25,962 bases of DNA from Microbacterium sp. (GTDB lineage Bacteria; Actinomycetota; Actinomycetes; Actinomycetales; Microbacteriaceae): contig NZ_QFPF01000057.1 of NCBI RefSeq assembly GCF_003248605.1, positions 1 to 25,962 of the forward strand, in the 5' to 3' direction. Shown piece by piece: positions 6,594 to 14,074 of the stretch. Position numbers and translations under genes: made by a program. Position 1 is the first letter of the stretch, and every line of letters starts with the position of its first letter. The notes below the pieces were generated by a model. The model was given only the letters and a program-made list of their open reading frames with translations. It searched no databases and was not told the DNA's origin.

Positions 6594-8237
6594 ATGCCGA
6601 CCCCCACGCCTGACTCCCCCACGACGCCCGCGCCGCGCCTGCCACCCGTGCTGCGCCCCGAGCGTCCCCCCGTTCGCCGTCTCACCGATCTGGCTGCCCG
6701 ATTCGGCGACGAGACCACCGGCGATGCGGACGGCATCGAGCTGCGTGGGATCACGCTCGCGACGTCCGACCTGCGCGCGGGCGAGGCCTTCGTCGCCATC
6801 CGCGGCGTGAACCGGCACGGCGCCGAACTCGCGTCGCAGGCCGCGGAGAAGGGCGCCGTCGCCCTCATCACCGATGCAGAGGGTGCAGCGCTGGCGCACG
6901 ACGCGACGATACCGATCGTGATCGTCGGCGATCCGCGGGCCCTGCTCGGTGAGCTGTCGGCGTGGGTATACGGCACGGGTCCGGGCGACGATCTCCCTCT
7001 CCTTCTGGGCACGACCGGCACCAACGGCAAGACGAGCACGTCGCACATCCTCGGCGGGCTGCTCGAGCAGCTGGGCGTGACGACGGGGCTGAGCTCGACG
7101 GCCGAGCGCCACATCGCCGGGCAGGTGATCGTGTCGCGCCTGACGACGCCCGAGGCCTCGGAGTTCCACGCGCTGCTGGCGCTCATGCGTGAGCGCGACG
7201 TCGAGGCGGTCGCCGTCGAGGTCAGCGCGCAGGCCCTCAGCCGTCACCGCGTGGACGGGCTGATGTTCGACGTCGCCGCTTTCACCAACCTCAGCCACGA
7301 CCACCTCGACGACTACGCCGATATGCGCGAGTACCTCGAGGCGAAACTGCCGCTCTTCCAGCCGGACCGCGCGCGTCGCGGCGTCGTGTCCCTCGATTCG
7401 GTGGCGGGCGCCGAGGTGGTGCGCAGCGCCGGCATCCCCGTCGTCACGATCGGCACACCCGCCATCGCCGATGACGCGGCGGCCGCGGCCGCCGCCGACT
7501 GGGTCGTCGAGATCCACGAGGAGAGCCAGTCCGGAACCTCGTTCACCCTGCGCGGGCCGGCGGGGGCGCTCACGACGACCGTGCCCGTCATCGGTCCGCA
7601 CATGGCGGCGAACGCGGGTCTGGCGATCGTCATGCTGCTCGAAGCCGGCTACACGTGGCCGCGGATCGCCGACGCGCTCGCCCGCGACGGCGCCATCCGG
7701 GCGTACCTGCCCGGACGCACGGAACGCGTGTCCGGCGAGCGCGGACCCGCGGTGTACGTCGACTTCGGCCACTCACCCGATGCGTTCGAGAAGACGCTCG
7801 CGGCCGTGCGCCGTGTCACGCCGGGTCGCGTCCTCATGCTCTTCGGCGCCGACGGCGACCGCGACGCGACGAAACGCCACGACATGGGGCGCACCGCGGT
7901 CCAGGGCAGCGACATCCTCGTGGTCACCGATCACCACCCCCGCTTCGAGAACCCGGACTCCATCCGCGCGACTCTGATCGAGGGTGCGCGTCGGGCACGC
8001 CCGGATGCCGTCATCCACGAGTTCTCCCCTCCCGAGCGAGCGATCGTCGAGGCGGTCGGAATGGTCGGCGAGGGCGACGCGATCCTGTGGGCGGGCCCCG
8101 GTCACCAGGACTACCGCGACATCCGCGGTGTGCGCACCCCGTACTCGGCCCGTGAGCTGGCCCGCCGGGCGCTGCGAGACGCGGGCTGGCCGGTACCCGA
8201 TCCGCACTGGCCGGTACCGTATCCCGACGAGGCCTGA
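6594..8237 (+). CDS. murE: MurE-like Mur ligase (UDP-MurNAc-tripeptide synthetase family), 547 aa
   Basis: ATP-dependent amide ligase of the family that adds the third peptidoglycan stem residue in the cytoplasm. The N-terminal substrate domain has ELRGITLATSDLRAGEAFVA. The central domain starts with the P-loop GTTGTNGKTSTSH (about residue 138). The C-terminal domain has YVDFGHSPDAFEKTL and AGPGHQDYRDIRG, both MurE-typical. At the substrate-recognition loop, where diaminopimelate-adding MurE has TDDNPR, this protein reads TDHHPR (about residue 444). This suggests a different amino-acid substrate. A Pro-rich 30-residue N-terminal extension precedes the usual start. GGGAG lies 4 nt before ATG 6594. 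It is not in a division/wall cluster, so it may be a second copy or a specialised ligase. Confidence 0.85.
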   Translation: MPTPTPDSPTTPAPRLPPVLRPERPPVRRLTDLAARFGDETTGDADGIELRGITLATSDLRAGEAFVAIRGVNRHGAELASQAAEKGAVALITDAEGAALAHDATIPIVIVGDPRALLGELSAWVYGTGPGDDLPLLLGTTGTNGKTSTSHILGGLLEQLGVTTGLSSTAERHIAGQVIVSRLTTPEASEFHALLALMRERDVEAVAVEVSAQALSRHRVDGLMFDVAAFTNLSHDHLDDYADMREYLEAKLPLFQPDRARRGVVSLDSVAGAEVVRSAGIPVVTIGTPAIADDAAAAAAADWVVEIHEESQSGTSFTLRGPAGALTTTVPVIGPHMAANAGLAIVMLLEAGYTWPRIADALARDGAIRAYLPGRTERVSGERGPAVYVDFGHSPDAFEKTLAAVRRVTPGRVLMLFGADGDRDATKRHDMGRTAVQGSDILVVTDHHPRFENPDSIRATLIEGARRARPDAVIHEFSPPERAIVEAVGMVGEGDAILWAGPGHQDYRDIRGVRTPYSARELARRALRDAGWPVPDPHWPVPYPDEA

Positions 8238-8261
8238 GGTCTGCGGAAGGGCGACGTGCCG

Positions 8262-9344
8262 TCAGGCCGCAGCGATTGCCCGATCCGCCGCAGCGCGCGC
8301 CCACTCCTCGGCCGCGGACAGTGATTCGCGGGTGAGCGCGGCGGGGGCCTCGTGGTCGTCGACGACGCGCGCGACCGTCTCGACGATGCCCGGAAACGAC
8401 AGCCGCCCCTCGTGGAACGCGTCGACGGCCTGCTCGTTCGCGGCGTTGAACACGGCGGGATAGGTGCCGCCCGCGCGTCCGACCCGCTTGGCCAGAGCCA
8501 CCGCCGGGAAGGCTTCCTCGTCGAGCGGCTCGAACGTCCACGACGAGGCGGTCCGCCAGTCGAGGGGACGCCCCACTCCCCCCACGCGGCGGGGCCAGTC
8601 CAGGCCGAGCGAGATCGGCAGCCGCATGTCGGGCGGCGACGCCTGGGCGATCGTGGAACCGTCGACGAACTCCACCATCGAATGCACGATCGACTGCGGG
8701 TGCACCACGACGTGGATGTCGGCGTACTCGACGCCGAAGAGCAGGTGAGCCTCGATCACCTCGAGGCCCTTGTTGACAAGGGTCGCCGAGTTCGTCGTCA
8801 CGACCCGACCCATGTCCCACGTGGGGTGCGCCAGGGCCTGCGCGGGTGTCACGCCCGCCAGATCGTCCCGTGAGCGCCCGCGGAAAGGACCACCGGATGC
8901 CGTCAGCACGAGCCGGGCGACCTCGTGACGTTCGCCCGAGCGCAGACACTGAGCGATCGCCGAATGCTCGGAGTCGACGGGCACGATCTGCCCGGGCGCC
9001 GCGAGCGCCGTGACGAGGTCGCCTCCCACGATGAGGGACTCCTTGTTCGCGAGTGCGAGCGTCGCGCCGACCTCGAGCGCGGCGAGCGTCGGCCCGAGGC
9101 CCACGGAGCCCGTGATCCCGTTCAGCACCACGTCGCATGCAACGTCCCGCACGAGCTGCTCGGCCTCGAGCGCCCCGAGAGCGATGTGATCGACGTGGAG
9201 CAGATCCGCCTGCGCGGACACACCCGCACGGTCACTGCCGGCTGCGAGCCCGACGACCTCGAATCGGTCGGGGTTGGCTCGGATCACCTCGATCGCCTGG
9301 GTGCCGATCGAACCGGTGGAGCCGAGGATGATGACGCGTCGCAC
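8262..9344 (-). CDS. dxr: 1-deoxy-D-xylulose 5-phosphate reductoisomerase, 360 aa
   Basis: Catalyses the NADPH-dependent rearrangement and reduction of DXP to MEP, the first committed step of the MEP isoprenoid pathway. The N-terminal Rossmann motif GSTGSIGTQ is at residues 8-16. Family motifs follow in order: [41 protein letters not shown] and [12 protein letters not shown]. Metal- and substrate-binding residues appear intact and the length is normal for an actinobacterial enzyme, with a slightly short C-terminus. Start GTG 9344 follows TAGGCT plus a 6-nt spacer with no better Shine-Dalgarno, implying a leaderless message. It lies 35 bp downstream of the broken FKBP gene and converges on the MurE-like gene with a 24-bp gap. 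Confidence 0.97.
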   Translation of the reverse strand: MRRVIILGSTGSIGTQAIEVIRANPDRFEVVGLAAGSDRAGVSAQADLLHVDHIALGALEAEQLVRDVACDVVLNGITGSVGLGPTLAALEVGATLALANKESLIVGGDLVTALAAPGQIVPVDSEHSAIAQCLRSGERHEVARLVLTASGGPFRGRSRDDLAGVTPAQALAHPTWDMGRVVTTNSATLVNKGLEVIEAHLLFGVEYADIHVVVHPQSIVHSMVEFVDGSTIAQASPPDMRLPISLGLDWPRRVGGVGRPLDWRTASSWTFEPLDEEAFPAVALAKRVGRAGGTYPAVFNAANEQAVDAFHEGRLSFPGIVETVARVVDDHEAPAALTRESLSAAEEWARAAADRAIAAA

Positions 9345-9350
9345 CCCGCC

Positions 9351-9356
9351 AGCCTA
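9351..9356 (-). promoter_or_regulatory. -10 box of dxr (leaderless type)
   Basis: On the minus strand TAGGCT is followed by GGCGGG and then the GTG at 9344. The hexamer is the same as before ispG and the asparaginase gene. Confidence 0.55.
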
Positions 9357-9379
9357 GGCTCGCACGGGCCCCGTCGGTG

Positions 9380-10251
9380 TCAGGCGGCGAGATGCTGGGT
9401 CGCGAGGATGTCGACGACGAAGACGAGGGTCTCGTCCTGCAACTCGTGGCCCTCGGACGCGCCGTACCCGAACTCGGGCGGGATCACGACGACGACCTGC
9501 GAACCGACGGCCTGGCCCTCGAGCGCCTGACGGAAGCCGTCGACGACACCGGACGTGGAGAAGCTCGCGGGCGCCCCGCGCTCCCAGCTCGAGTCGAAGA
9601 CCGAACCGTCCGACCAGGCGACGCCCGTGTACTGCACGAGCACGTTGTCGCCGGCCTCGACGATCGCGCCGTCGCCCTGCTTGAGCACCTCGAGCTGCAC
9701 GTCGGTGGGCGCATCGCCCTCGGGCACGGTGATGCTGGGCTCGCCGTCCTCCCCGATCTCGACCGTCGGCATCCCGTCGACGGGCTCCTGCTCTTCACCC
9801 CAGGCTGCGGTCGGGGTCACCCCGATCACGTCGAGGATGTAGACCTCGGCCGCGACGGCGGCGGTCGTCTCGGTCGCCTCGGTCAGGAGGGCAGAACCTC
9901 GCCCTCCGCATAGCCGATGTCGCCGAGCCGATCGCCCGTGTCGGCCGAGAAGGCGCTCAGCGCGTACTGGACGAGATCGCCGTCTGCAAGCTCCTCGCCG
10001 TCGCCTTCGCTCACGACCGTGCGCTCGAGCTCGGTGACCTCCAGCCCCGCGTCGAAGCTCGCCGTCGACACCTCGCCGGGCTCGCCGTCGACGGTCACGG
10101 CCTCGGATGCCGCACCCGATGGGGCGGCGACCTCGCACAGATCGCCGGAGGCGGAACCGGACTCCTCGGGGTCGGCGGATCCCGAGCATCCGGCCAGCAC
10201 GAGGGCGGAGAGGGCGAGTGCCGAGACGGCGGCGAGCGGGCGGATGCGCAC
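9380..10251 (-). pseudogene. FKBP-type peptidyl-prolyl isomerase lipoprotein, frameshifted
   Basis: The family folds exported proteins by proline isomerisation outside the membrane. The first frame starts at GTG 10251 (CGAGG 8 nt upstream) with a lipoprotein signal ending LVLAGCSGS. It runs 122 codons to GYAEGEVLPS and stops at 9883-9885. The homologous protein resumes in another frame near 9896 (LLTEATETTAAVAAEVYILD) and continues through a complete FKBP domain (VLVQYTGVAWSDGSVFD, GFRQALEGQAVGSQ, IPPEFGYG) to the stop at 9380. Compared with what I recall of related actinobacterial proteins, roughly 30 residues are missing at the junction, so an out-of-frame deletion near 9885-9900 is the best explanation. 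An assembly error or programmed frameshift is not excluded. Confidence 0.7.
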
Positions 10252-10395
10252 GGATGTACCTCGATGTGTTCGCGGGGTGGAACCTCCATCCTGTCGGAAT
10301 TTCCTTTGACGCGCCTGAACGCGGCGCCCACCCCGTCGACGCCGCTCCCCGGCACGGACGAGGAGCGCATGCCTCCGCGGCCATGCGCGCCGCGA

Positions 10396-10401
10396 TACCC
10401 T
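10396..10401 (+). promoter_or_regulatory. -10 box of plsC-like gene (leaderless type)
   Basis: TACCCT is followed by CGAAGG and then the ATG at 10408. The spacer is 6 nt, as at trpL, dxr and the asparaginase gene. Confidence 0.5.
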
Positions 10402-10407
10402 CGAAGG

Positions 10408-11193
10408 ATGACTGCCGCGGAGTCGCCGAAGCCCCCTGTCGATGCCGCGGAACCCGCGGCCGAACCCGCCCACGCCATGACCTGGACGTATGCCGTCGGG
10501 CGTTTTTTCATCGCCCCGCTCGCCCGAATGATCTACCGCCCGCACGTCGAGGGCCGTGACCTCGTGCCCCGCAAGGGCGCCGTGATCTTCGCGAGCAACC
10601 ACCTCTCCTTCATCGATTCGATCGCGATCCCCGTGGCCGCGCCCCGCCCCGTGCACTTCCTCGCCAAGTCCTCGTACTTCGAAGGCACGGGCCTTGCGGG
10701 CTGGGCCAAGCGCGAGTTCTTCACCTCCATCGGAGCCATCCCGGTGCGCCGCGGCGCCGGCCAGGCGGCCTTGGATGCGCTCGATCAGCAACGACTGCTG
10801 CTCGAGGAGGGCAAGGCCGTGGCGCTGTACCCCGAGGGCACGCGGTCTCTGGATGGAAGGCTGTACAAGGGCCGCACCGGCGCCGCCTTCCTCGCGTTGC
10901 AGACGGGCGCCCCGGTCGTCCCCGTCGGACTCGTCGGCACGGACGAAGTGATGCCCGTCGGTGCGCGGATGCCGGTGCGCGGCAAGCGGATCACGGTTCG
11001 CTTCGGCGAGCCGATCGACGTCCGCGGGCACGGTGCGGCCACCTCTGGGCGCGCCCGTCGGGCCGCCACCGACGAGATCATGGCGGCGATCCACGCCCTC
11101 TCGGGGCAGGAGCTCGCGCACGAGTACAACGAGGCCCCCGCTCATGGCGCGGTCGAGCGCCTCAAGCAGGTCCTGCCTCACGAGCGGGTCTAG
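10408..11193 (+). CDS. plsC: 1-acyl-sn-glycerol-3-phosphate acyltransferase (PlsC family), 261 aa
   Basis: Transfers an acyl group to lysophosphatidic acid to make phosphatidic acid at the inner membrane face. The catalytic HX4D motif is in SNHLSFIDSI. The second acyl-acceptor motif is YPEGTRSLDG, and a third family block is GAPVVPVGLVGTDEV. A hydrophobic patch near residues 28-42 (YAVGRFFIAPLARMIY) probably anchors the enzyme. The N-terminal 20 residues are Ala/Pro/Glu-rich and vary in such proteins. Start ATG 10408 is set by TACCCT 6 nt upstream. It is divergent from the FKBP gene, whose start is 156 bp away. The exact acyl acceptor cannot be told from sequence. Confidence 0.92.
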   Translation: MTAAESPKPPVDAAEPAAEPAHAMTWTYAVGRFFIAPLARMIYRPHVEGRDLVPRKGAVIFASNHLSFIDSIAIPVAAPRPVHFLAKSSYFEGTGLAGWAKREFFTSIGAIPVRRGAGQAALDALDQQRLLLEEGKAVALYPEGTRSLDGRLYKGRTGAAFLALQTGAPVVPVGLVGTDEVMPVGARMPVRGKRITVRFGEPIDVRGHGAATSGRARRAATDEIMAAIHALSGQELAHEYNEAPAHGAVERLKQVLPHERV

Positions 11194-11287
11194 CGCGTCG
11201 CTATATGTGACATCACCGCGTTCCCGGCCTGCATGCCGGTCGCGGATATCACGATCCCGCCCACCCACCCAATCGGTGGACCGCGGC

Positions 11288-12095
11288 TCAGGCGGCTTTG
11301 GCAGCTTTCCTCTGGTCGGCGTCGAACGCGGTGGACATCGCACGGATTTCCTCCGTCGGAACGCCAAGCTCTAGAGCAAGGTCGCTCCAACCGTCGACAG
11401 CGGACGCAACCGACGCTGCGATCTCTGCGGCCTCCTCCCGTCGAAGCTGGAACGCGTCTGCGGCGTCCAGGAGATCCCGGATAACCCGCTCGCCATCTTT
11501 CGAATGAGGGAGCTTCGCTAGCCCAAGCTGGCCGGTATCAAGCCGCAGATTGGCTTTGGGGCGAGCGCCTGACGGCGCCGGGGCTGGTGGCGACACCGTT
11601 GAGGTATGCGATGTCCTCGTCCGTGGCCTCGTGAGCTTCGTAGCGGCGGGCCGCCGCGAGGATCCGCGGGAGCTCGTACATATCGGCAACACCGTCACCG
11701 GAGGATAGCCAGACGTCCGATCCGGGTTCCTTCATTCGGAGGGCGCCCATGCGGGTCATATCCGAGACGCCGAGCAGATAGTCGAACTCGCTGATACGGC
11801 CCGGCCGAACACCATCGTTCTTGGCTGCACGGGCGCGAGCGGCATGGATGATTGGCTGATCCCATTCGTCCGGTGACGCGTCGGCGAACGCCCCGAACAA
11901 CGTGTTCGACTCTGGCGCCCATATGCGTCCCGGCTGCAAGGGAAGATCCGGCGATAACCCGTAGCCTGTCGACAGGTAGTCCGAGTCGTATTCGAACGAT
12001 GACGACGCCAGCACTCCGCCACTGAATGATGGCCGAAGTACTCCGACAAGCCGGGACGGCTCTGTCTCTCCGAGGTAGACCTCGACCTCTCTCAC
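11288..12095 (-). pseudogene. hipA: HipA-type serine/threonine kinase toxin, frameshifted with core deletion
   Basis: HipA toxins phosphorylate translation factors such as glutamyl-tRNA synthetase. The first frame (GTG 12095) holds the HipA N-terminal domain (VEVYLGETEPSRLVGVL, ISEFDYLLGVSDMTRMGALRM) and runs to YLNGVATSPG. It then loses frame near 11570 and stops at 11538. The next frame resumes with the HipA signature GARPKANLRLD and LAKLPHSK. It jumps directly to the extreme C-terminal helices (WSDLALELGVPTEEI, MSTAF), ending at 11288. Roughly 150-190 residues containing the catalytic HNxDD-type core are absent, so the toxin should be inactive. The start overlaps the hipB stop by 4 nt. Base composition is less GC-rich than the neighbours, consistent with transfer. 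Confidence 0.88.
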
Positions 12096-12391
12096 AGCTG
12101 GCCGCCCGAACCGATGATGTCGTCCATTCGCGCGCGTGCAGAGCTGCTGTTGTGCGGGCTGGTTGCGCGCGCGACCGTGTCAGCGATACCTAGAGCGCCG
12201 AGTACAGCGAACAGGCTGTCGATACGGACGGCACCAGTCCCTTCCTCGAGGTGTTTCAGAGTTTCCCTTGTGACGGCGGCGCGTTCGGAAAGTGCGACGG
12301 TGCTGAGGCCATTGAGTTTGCGCCATCGACGGACGTTTGCTCCAAGTTCCCGGAGCTCGCGCTCGCGCTTCACTGAACGTCGCTGAACCAC
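12092..12391 (-). CDS. hipB: HipB-type antitoxin, XRE-family DNA-binding protein, 99 aa
   Basis: A helix-turn-helix regulator expected to bind the operon promoter and neutralise HipA. The HTH spans about residues 17-70 (LGANVRRWRKLNGLSTVALS, AAVTRETLKHLEEGTG), followed by a leucine-rich stretch (SLFAVLGALGIADTV) and a flexible tail. Start GTG 12391 has AAAGG 7 nt upstream; GTG 12373 is a weaker alternative. It overlaps hipA by 4 nt (GTGA), the usual coupling in hipBA operons. With hipA broken, it is an orphan antitoxin, possibly kept as a regulator or simply not yet lost. The coding region appears intact. Confidence 0.85.
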   Translation of the reverse strand: MVQRRSVKRERELRELGANVRRWRKLNGLSTVALSERAAVTRETLKHLEEGTGAVRIDSLFAVLGALGIADTVARATSPHNSSSARARMDDIIGSGGQL

Positions 12392-12499
12392 CTGACGGCC
12401 TTTCTGCCAGTTATTCCTTTCAATATGGCTTCCTTCTGCAAGGTTTATCTAGCAGATCCTGGCAAGAATCGCTCGGTCGCACTCATCGCGTCCTACGAC
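12392..12499. other. AT-rich gap upstream of hipB
   Basis: This stretch between hipB and the OsmC-family gene is clearly richer in A and T than the rest of the window (for example CCAGTTATTCCTTTCAATAT). It should hold the hipBA promoter and operator. TGCCAG at 12405-12410 and CTGGCA at 12459-12464 are inverted to one another, but are too far apart for confident operator assignment. No gene is visible. Confidence 0.5.
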
Positions 12500-12994
12500 T
12501 CATGGGTCAAGTTCCTCGACGTTTCCCACGACCGCGATCTCGGGCTCGTGCCGCACGGGGAAGTTCACCGAGTTCGCGATGAAGCACCACTCGTGTGCCT
12601 GCGCGTGCGCCCGGGTGGCGGCATCCACCATGCTCGTCTCGGCGACGACCACGCGGGGCCGCAGCACGACCTCCGTGAAGGCGCCGCCTCCGCGGCCGTC
12701 GAGCACCATCGTTCCGCTCGCGTCGTCCGTGTAGCCCACGACGACGACGCCCTCGGTGACGCACGCGTGCAGGTAGCTGAGCAGGTGGCACTCCGAGAGG
12801 GCGGCGAGCAGGAGATCCTCGGGATTCCAGCGCGAGGCGTCGCCCCGAAACGGCCGATCCGCCGAGGCCGGGAGGGCCGGCTTGCCCTCGACCTCGAGGG
12901 TGACATCACGGGCGTAGTCGCGGTAGCCGCTGGTGCCCGTGCCGCGGTCTCCCGTCCACGTGGCCCGGACCCGGTAATGATGCGCGTCGTGCAT
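12500..12994 (-). CDS. OsmC/Ohr family peroxidase-like protein, 164 aa
   Basis: Family members reduce organic hydroperoxides with a redox pair of cysteines in the cytoplasm. Both cysteines are present in the right context, one in LSECHLLSYLH and one in EWCFIANSVNFPV. The N-terminal strand region (YRVRATWTGDRGTGTSGYRD) and NPEDLLLAALS fit the YhfA-like or generic OsmC subfamily rather than classical Ohr. The length is normal. ATG 12994 lies 6 nt after CACACT, a weak variant of the leaderless -10. It is divergent from the asparaginase gene with a 50-bp gap. The natural substrate is unknown; a thiol-dependent peroxidase role is the family expectation. Confidence 0.9.
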   Translation of the reverse strand: MHDAHHYRVRATWTGDRGTGTSGYRDYARDVTLEVEGKPALPASADRPFRGDASRWNPEDLLLAALSECHLLSYLHACVTEGVVVVGYTDDASGTMVLDGRGGGAFTEVVLRPRVVVAETSMVDAATRAHAQAHEWCFIANSVNFPVRHEPEIAVVGNVEELDP

Positions 12995-13000
12995 GTGCCC

Positions 13001-13006
13001 AGTGTG
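13001..13006 (-). promoter_or_regulatory. Weak -10 box of the OsmC-family gene
   Basis: On the minus strand CACACT is followed by GGGCAC and then the ATG at 12994. It keeps the conserved A at position 2 and T at position 6 of TANNNT and the 6-nt spacing seen at other genes here, but lacks the first T. Confidence 0.3.
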
Positions 13007-13032
13007 CCAGGCGGCCGGGTCCGCGACGCGTC

Positions 13033-13038
13033 TAGGCT
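13033..13038 (+). promoter_or_regulatory. -10 box of the asparaginase gene (leaderless type)
   Basis: TAGGCT is followed by GGGTCG and then the GTG at 13045. The identical hexamer precedes ispG and dxr. Confidence 0.55.
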
Positions 13039-13044
13039 GGGTCG

Positions 13045-14043
13045 GTGCTGAACACCTTCACCGTCGACGCCGCTGCCGAGCTCGCCGTGGTCGAGCGCGG
13101 CGGATTCATCGAGTCCCGCCACGCGGGCAGCGCGATCGTGCTGGCCCCCGACGGCACCGTGCGTGCGCGCCTCGGCGACCCGGACGCCCTGATCCTCCCG
13201 CGCTCGAGCCTCAAGCCGCTGCAGGCCGTGGGGATGCTGACCGCCGGCGCCGCATTGGAGGGTGAGCACCTGGGCCTCGCCACCGCCAGCCACTCCGGCA
13301 CCGATGCGCATGTGCGGGTCGTGCGCGAGATCCTCGCGAACGCCGGTCTTGACGAGGGGGCGCTCGCATGTCCGGCGTCCGCGCCCGGCGACGGTTCCAC
13401 GCGCGACGAGGCGATCCGAGCGGGAGCCGCGCCCGTCGCCGTGAGGCACAACTGCTCGGGCAAGCACGCCGCGATGCTGCTCACCTGCACGGCGAACGGG
13501 TGGTCGCCCGCCGGGTACACGGACCCCGCACACCCGCTGCAGGCGCATCTGCGCGAGGTCATCGAGCGGCTCACGGGCGAGAAGGTGCGCGCGAGCGTGA
13601 TCGATGGATGCGGCGCGCCCGTACATGCGCTGACCCTCGCGGGCCTGGCCCGGGGCATCCAGCGCGTGGGGACGTCCTCCGAGCGTTCGCCGTTCGCACT
13701 GCACCGGCACGCCGGGGCTGTGCGCCGCGCGGTCCTCGCCCACCCGTGGACGATCGCCGGCCCGGGCTGGAGCGACACCGTCCTCGCCGAGCGCGCCGGA
13801 GTCTTCGCCAAGCTGGGCGCGGAGGGGGTGCAGGTGGCCGCGGCTCCCGATGGCACCACCGTGGCGCTGAAGATGCTCGATGGATCGCCGCGCGCCGCGG
13901 CGATCGTCGCGGTGCGCCTGCTGATCGAGGCGGGTGCCCTGGATGCGTCGGTCGAGTCGGCGGTCGCTCCGGCGCTGCACCTCGATGTGCCCGGCGGTGC
14001 CGGGATCGTCGGCGCGATACGACCCACCGCCACCATCCGCTGA
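13045..14043 (+). CDS. Asparaginase, type II-like bacterial family (PF06089 type), 332 aa
   Basis: Predicted to hydrolyse L-asparagine to aspartate and ammonia. It belongs to the family related to thermolabile rhizobial asparaginase, not the E. coli AnsA/AnsB fold. Characteristic blocks are VERGGFIESRHAGSAIVL, RSSLKPLQAVGMLTAGA, ATASHSGTDAHV, RHNCSGKHAAMLLTC and IDGCGAPVHALTLAGLARG, all intact and in normal order. The length is usual and no signal peptide is visible, so it is cytoplasmic. Start GTG 13045 follows TAGGCT plus 6 nt and no Shine-Dalgarno, implying a leaderless message. It converges with an amino-acid permease gene 31 bp downstream. A link between uptake and breakdown of an amino acid is possible but unproven. 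Confidence 0.9.
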   Translation: MLNTFTVDAAAELAVVERGGFIESRHAGSAIVLAPDGTVRARLGDPDALILPRSSLKPLQAVGMLTAGAALEGEHLGLATASHSGTDAHVRVVREILANAGLDEGALACPASAPGDGSTRDEAIRAGAAPVAVRHNCSGKHAAMLLTCTANGWSPAGYTDPAHPLQAHLREVIERLTGEKVRASVIDGCGAPVHALTLAGLARGIQRVGTSSERSPFALHRHAGAVRRAVLAHPWTIAGPGWSDTVLAERAGVFAKLGAEGVQVAAAPDGTTVALKMLDGSPRAAAIVAVRLLIEAGALDASVESAVAPALHLDVPGGAGIVGAIRPTATIR

Positions 14044-14074
14044 GCGGCCCGGTGCTGCGGGGCTCAGCCGAGGG

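Noticed and set aside
9885..9900. Programmed ribosomal frameshift in the FKBP gene
   Set aside because: No slippery heptamer or downstream structure is evident, and residues appear to be missing, which favours deletion.
11288..11698. Separate small gene downstream of hipB-hipA
   Set aside because: Its first part is out-of-frame hipA sequence, and the rest matches the HipA signature and C-terminus, so it belongs to the broken hipA.
12405..12464. TGCCAG / CTGGCA pair as a hipB operator
   Set aside because: The halves are about 49 nt apart and only 6 bp long; similar pairs arise easily by chance.
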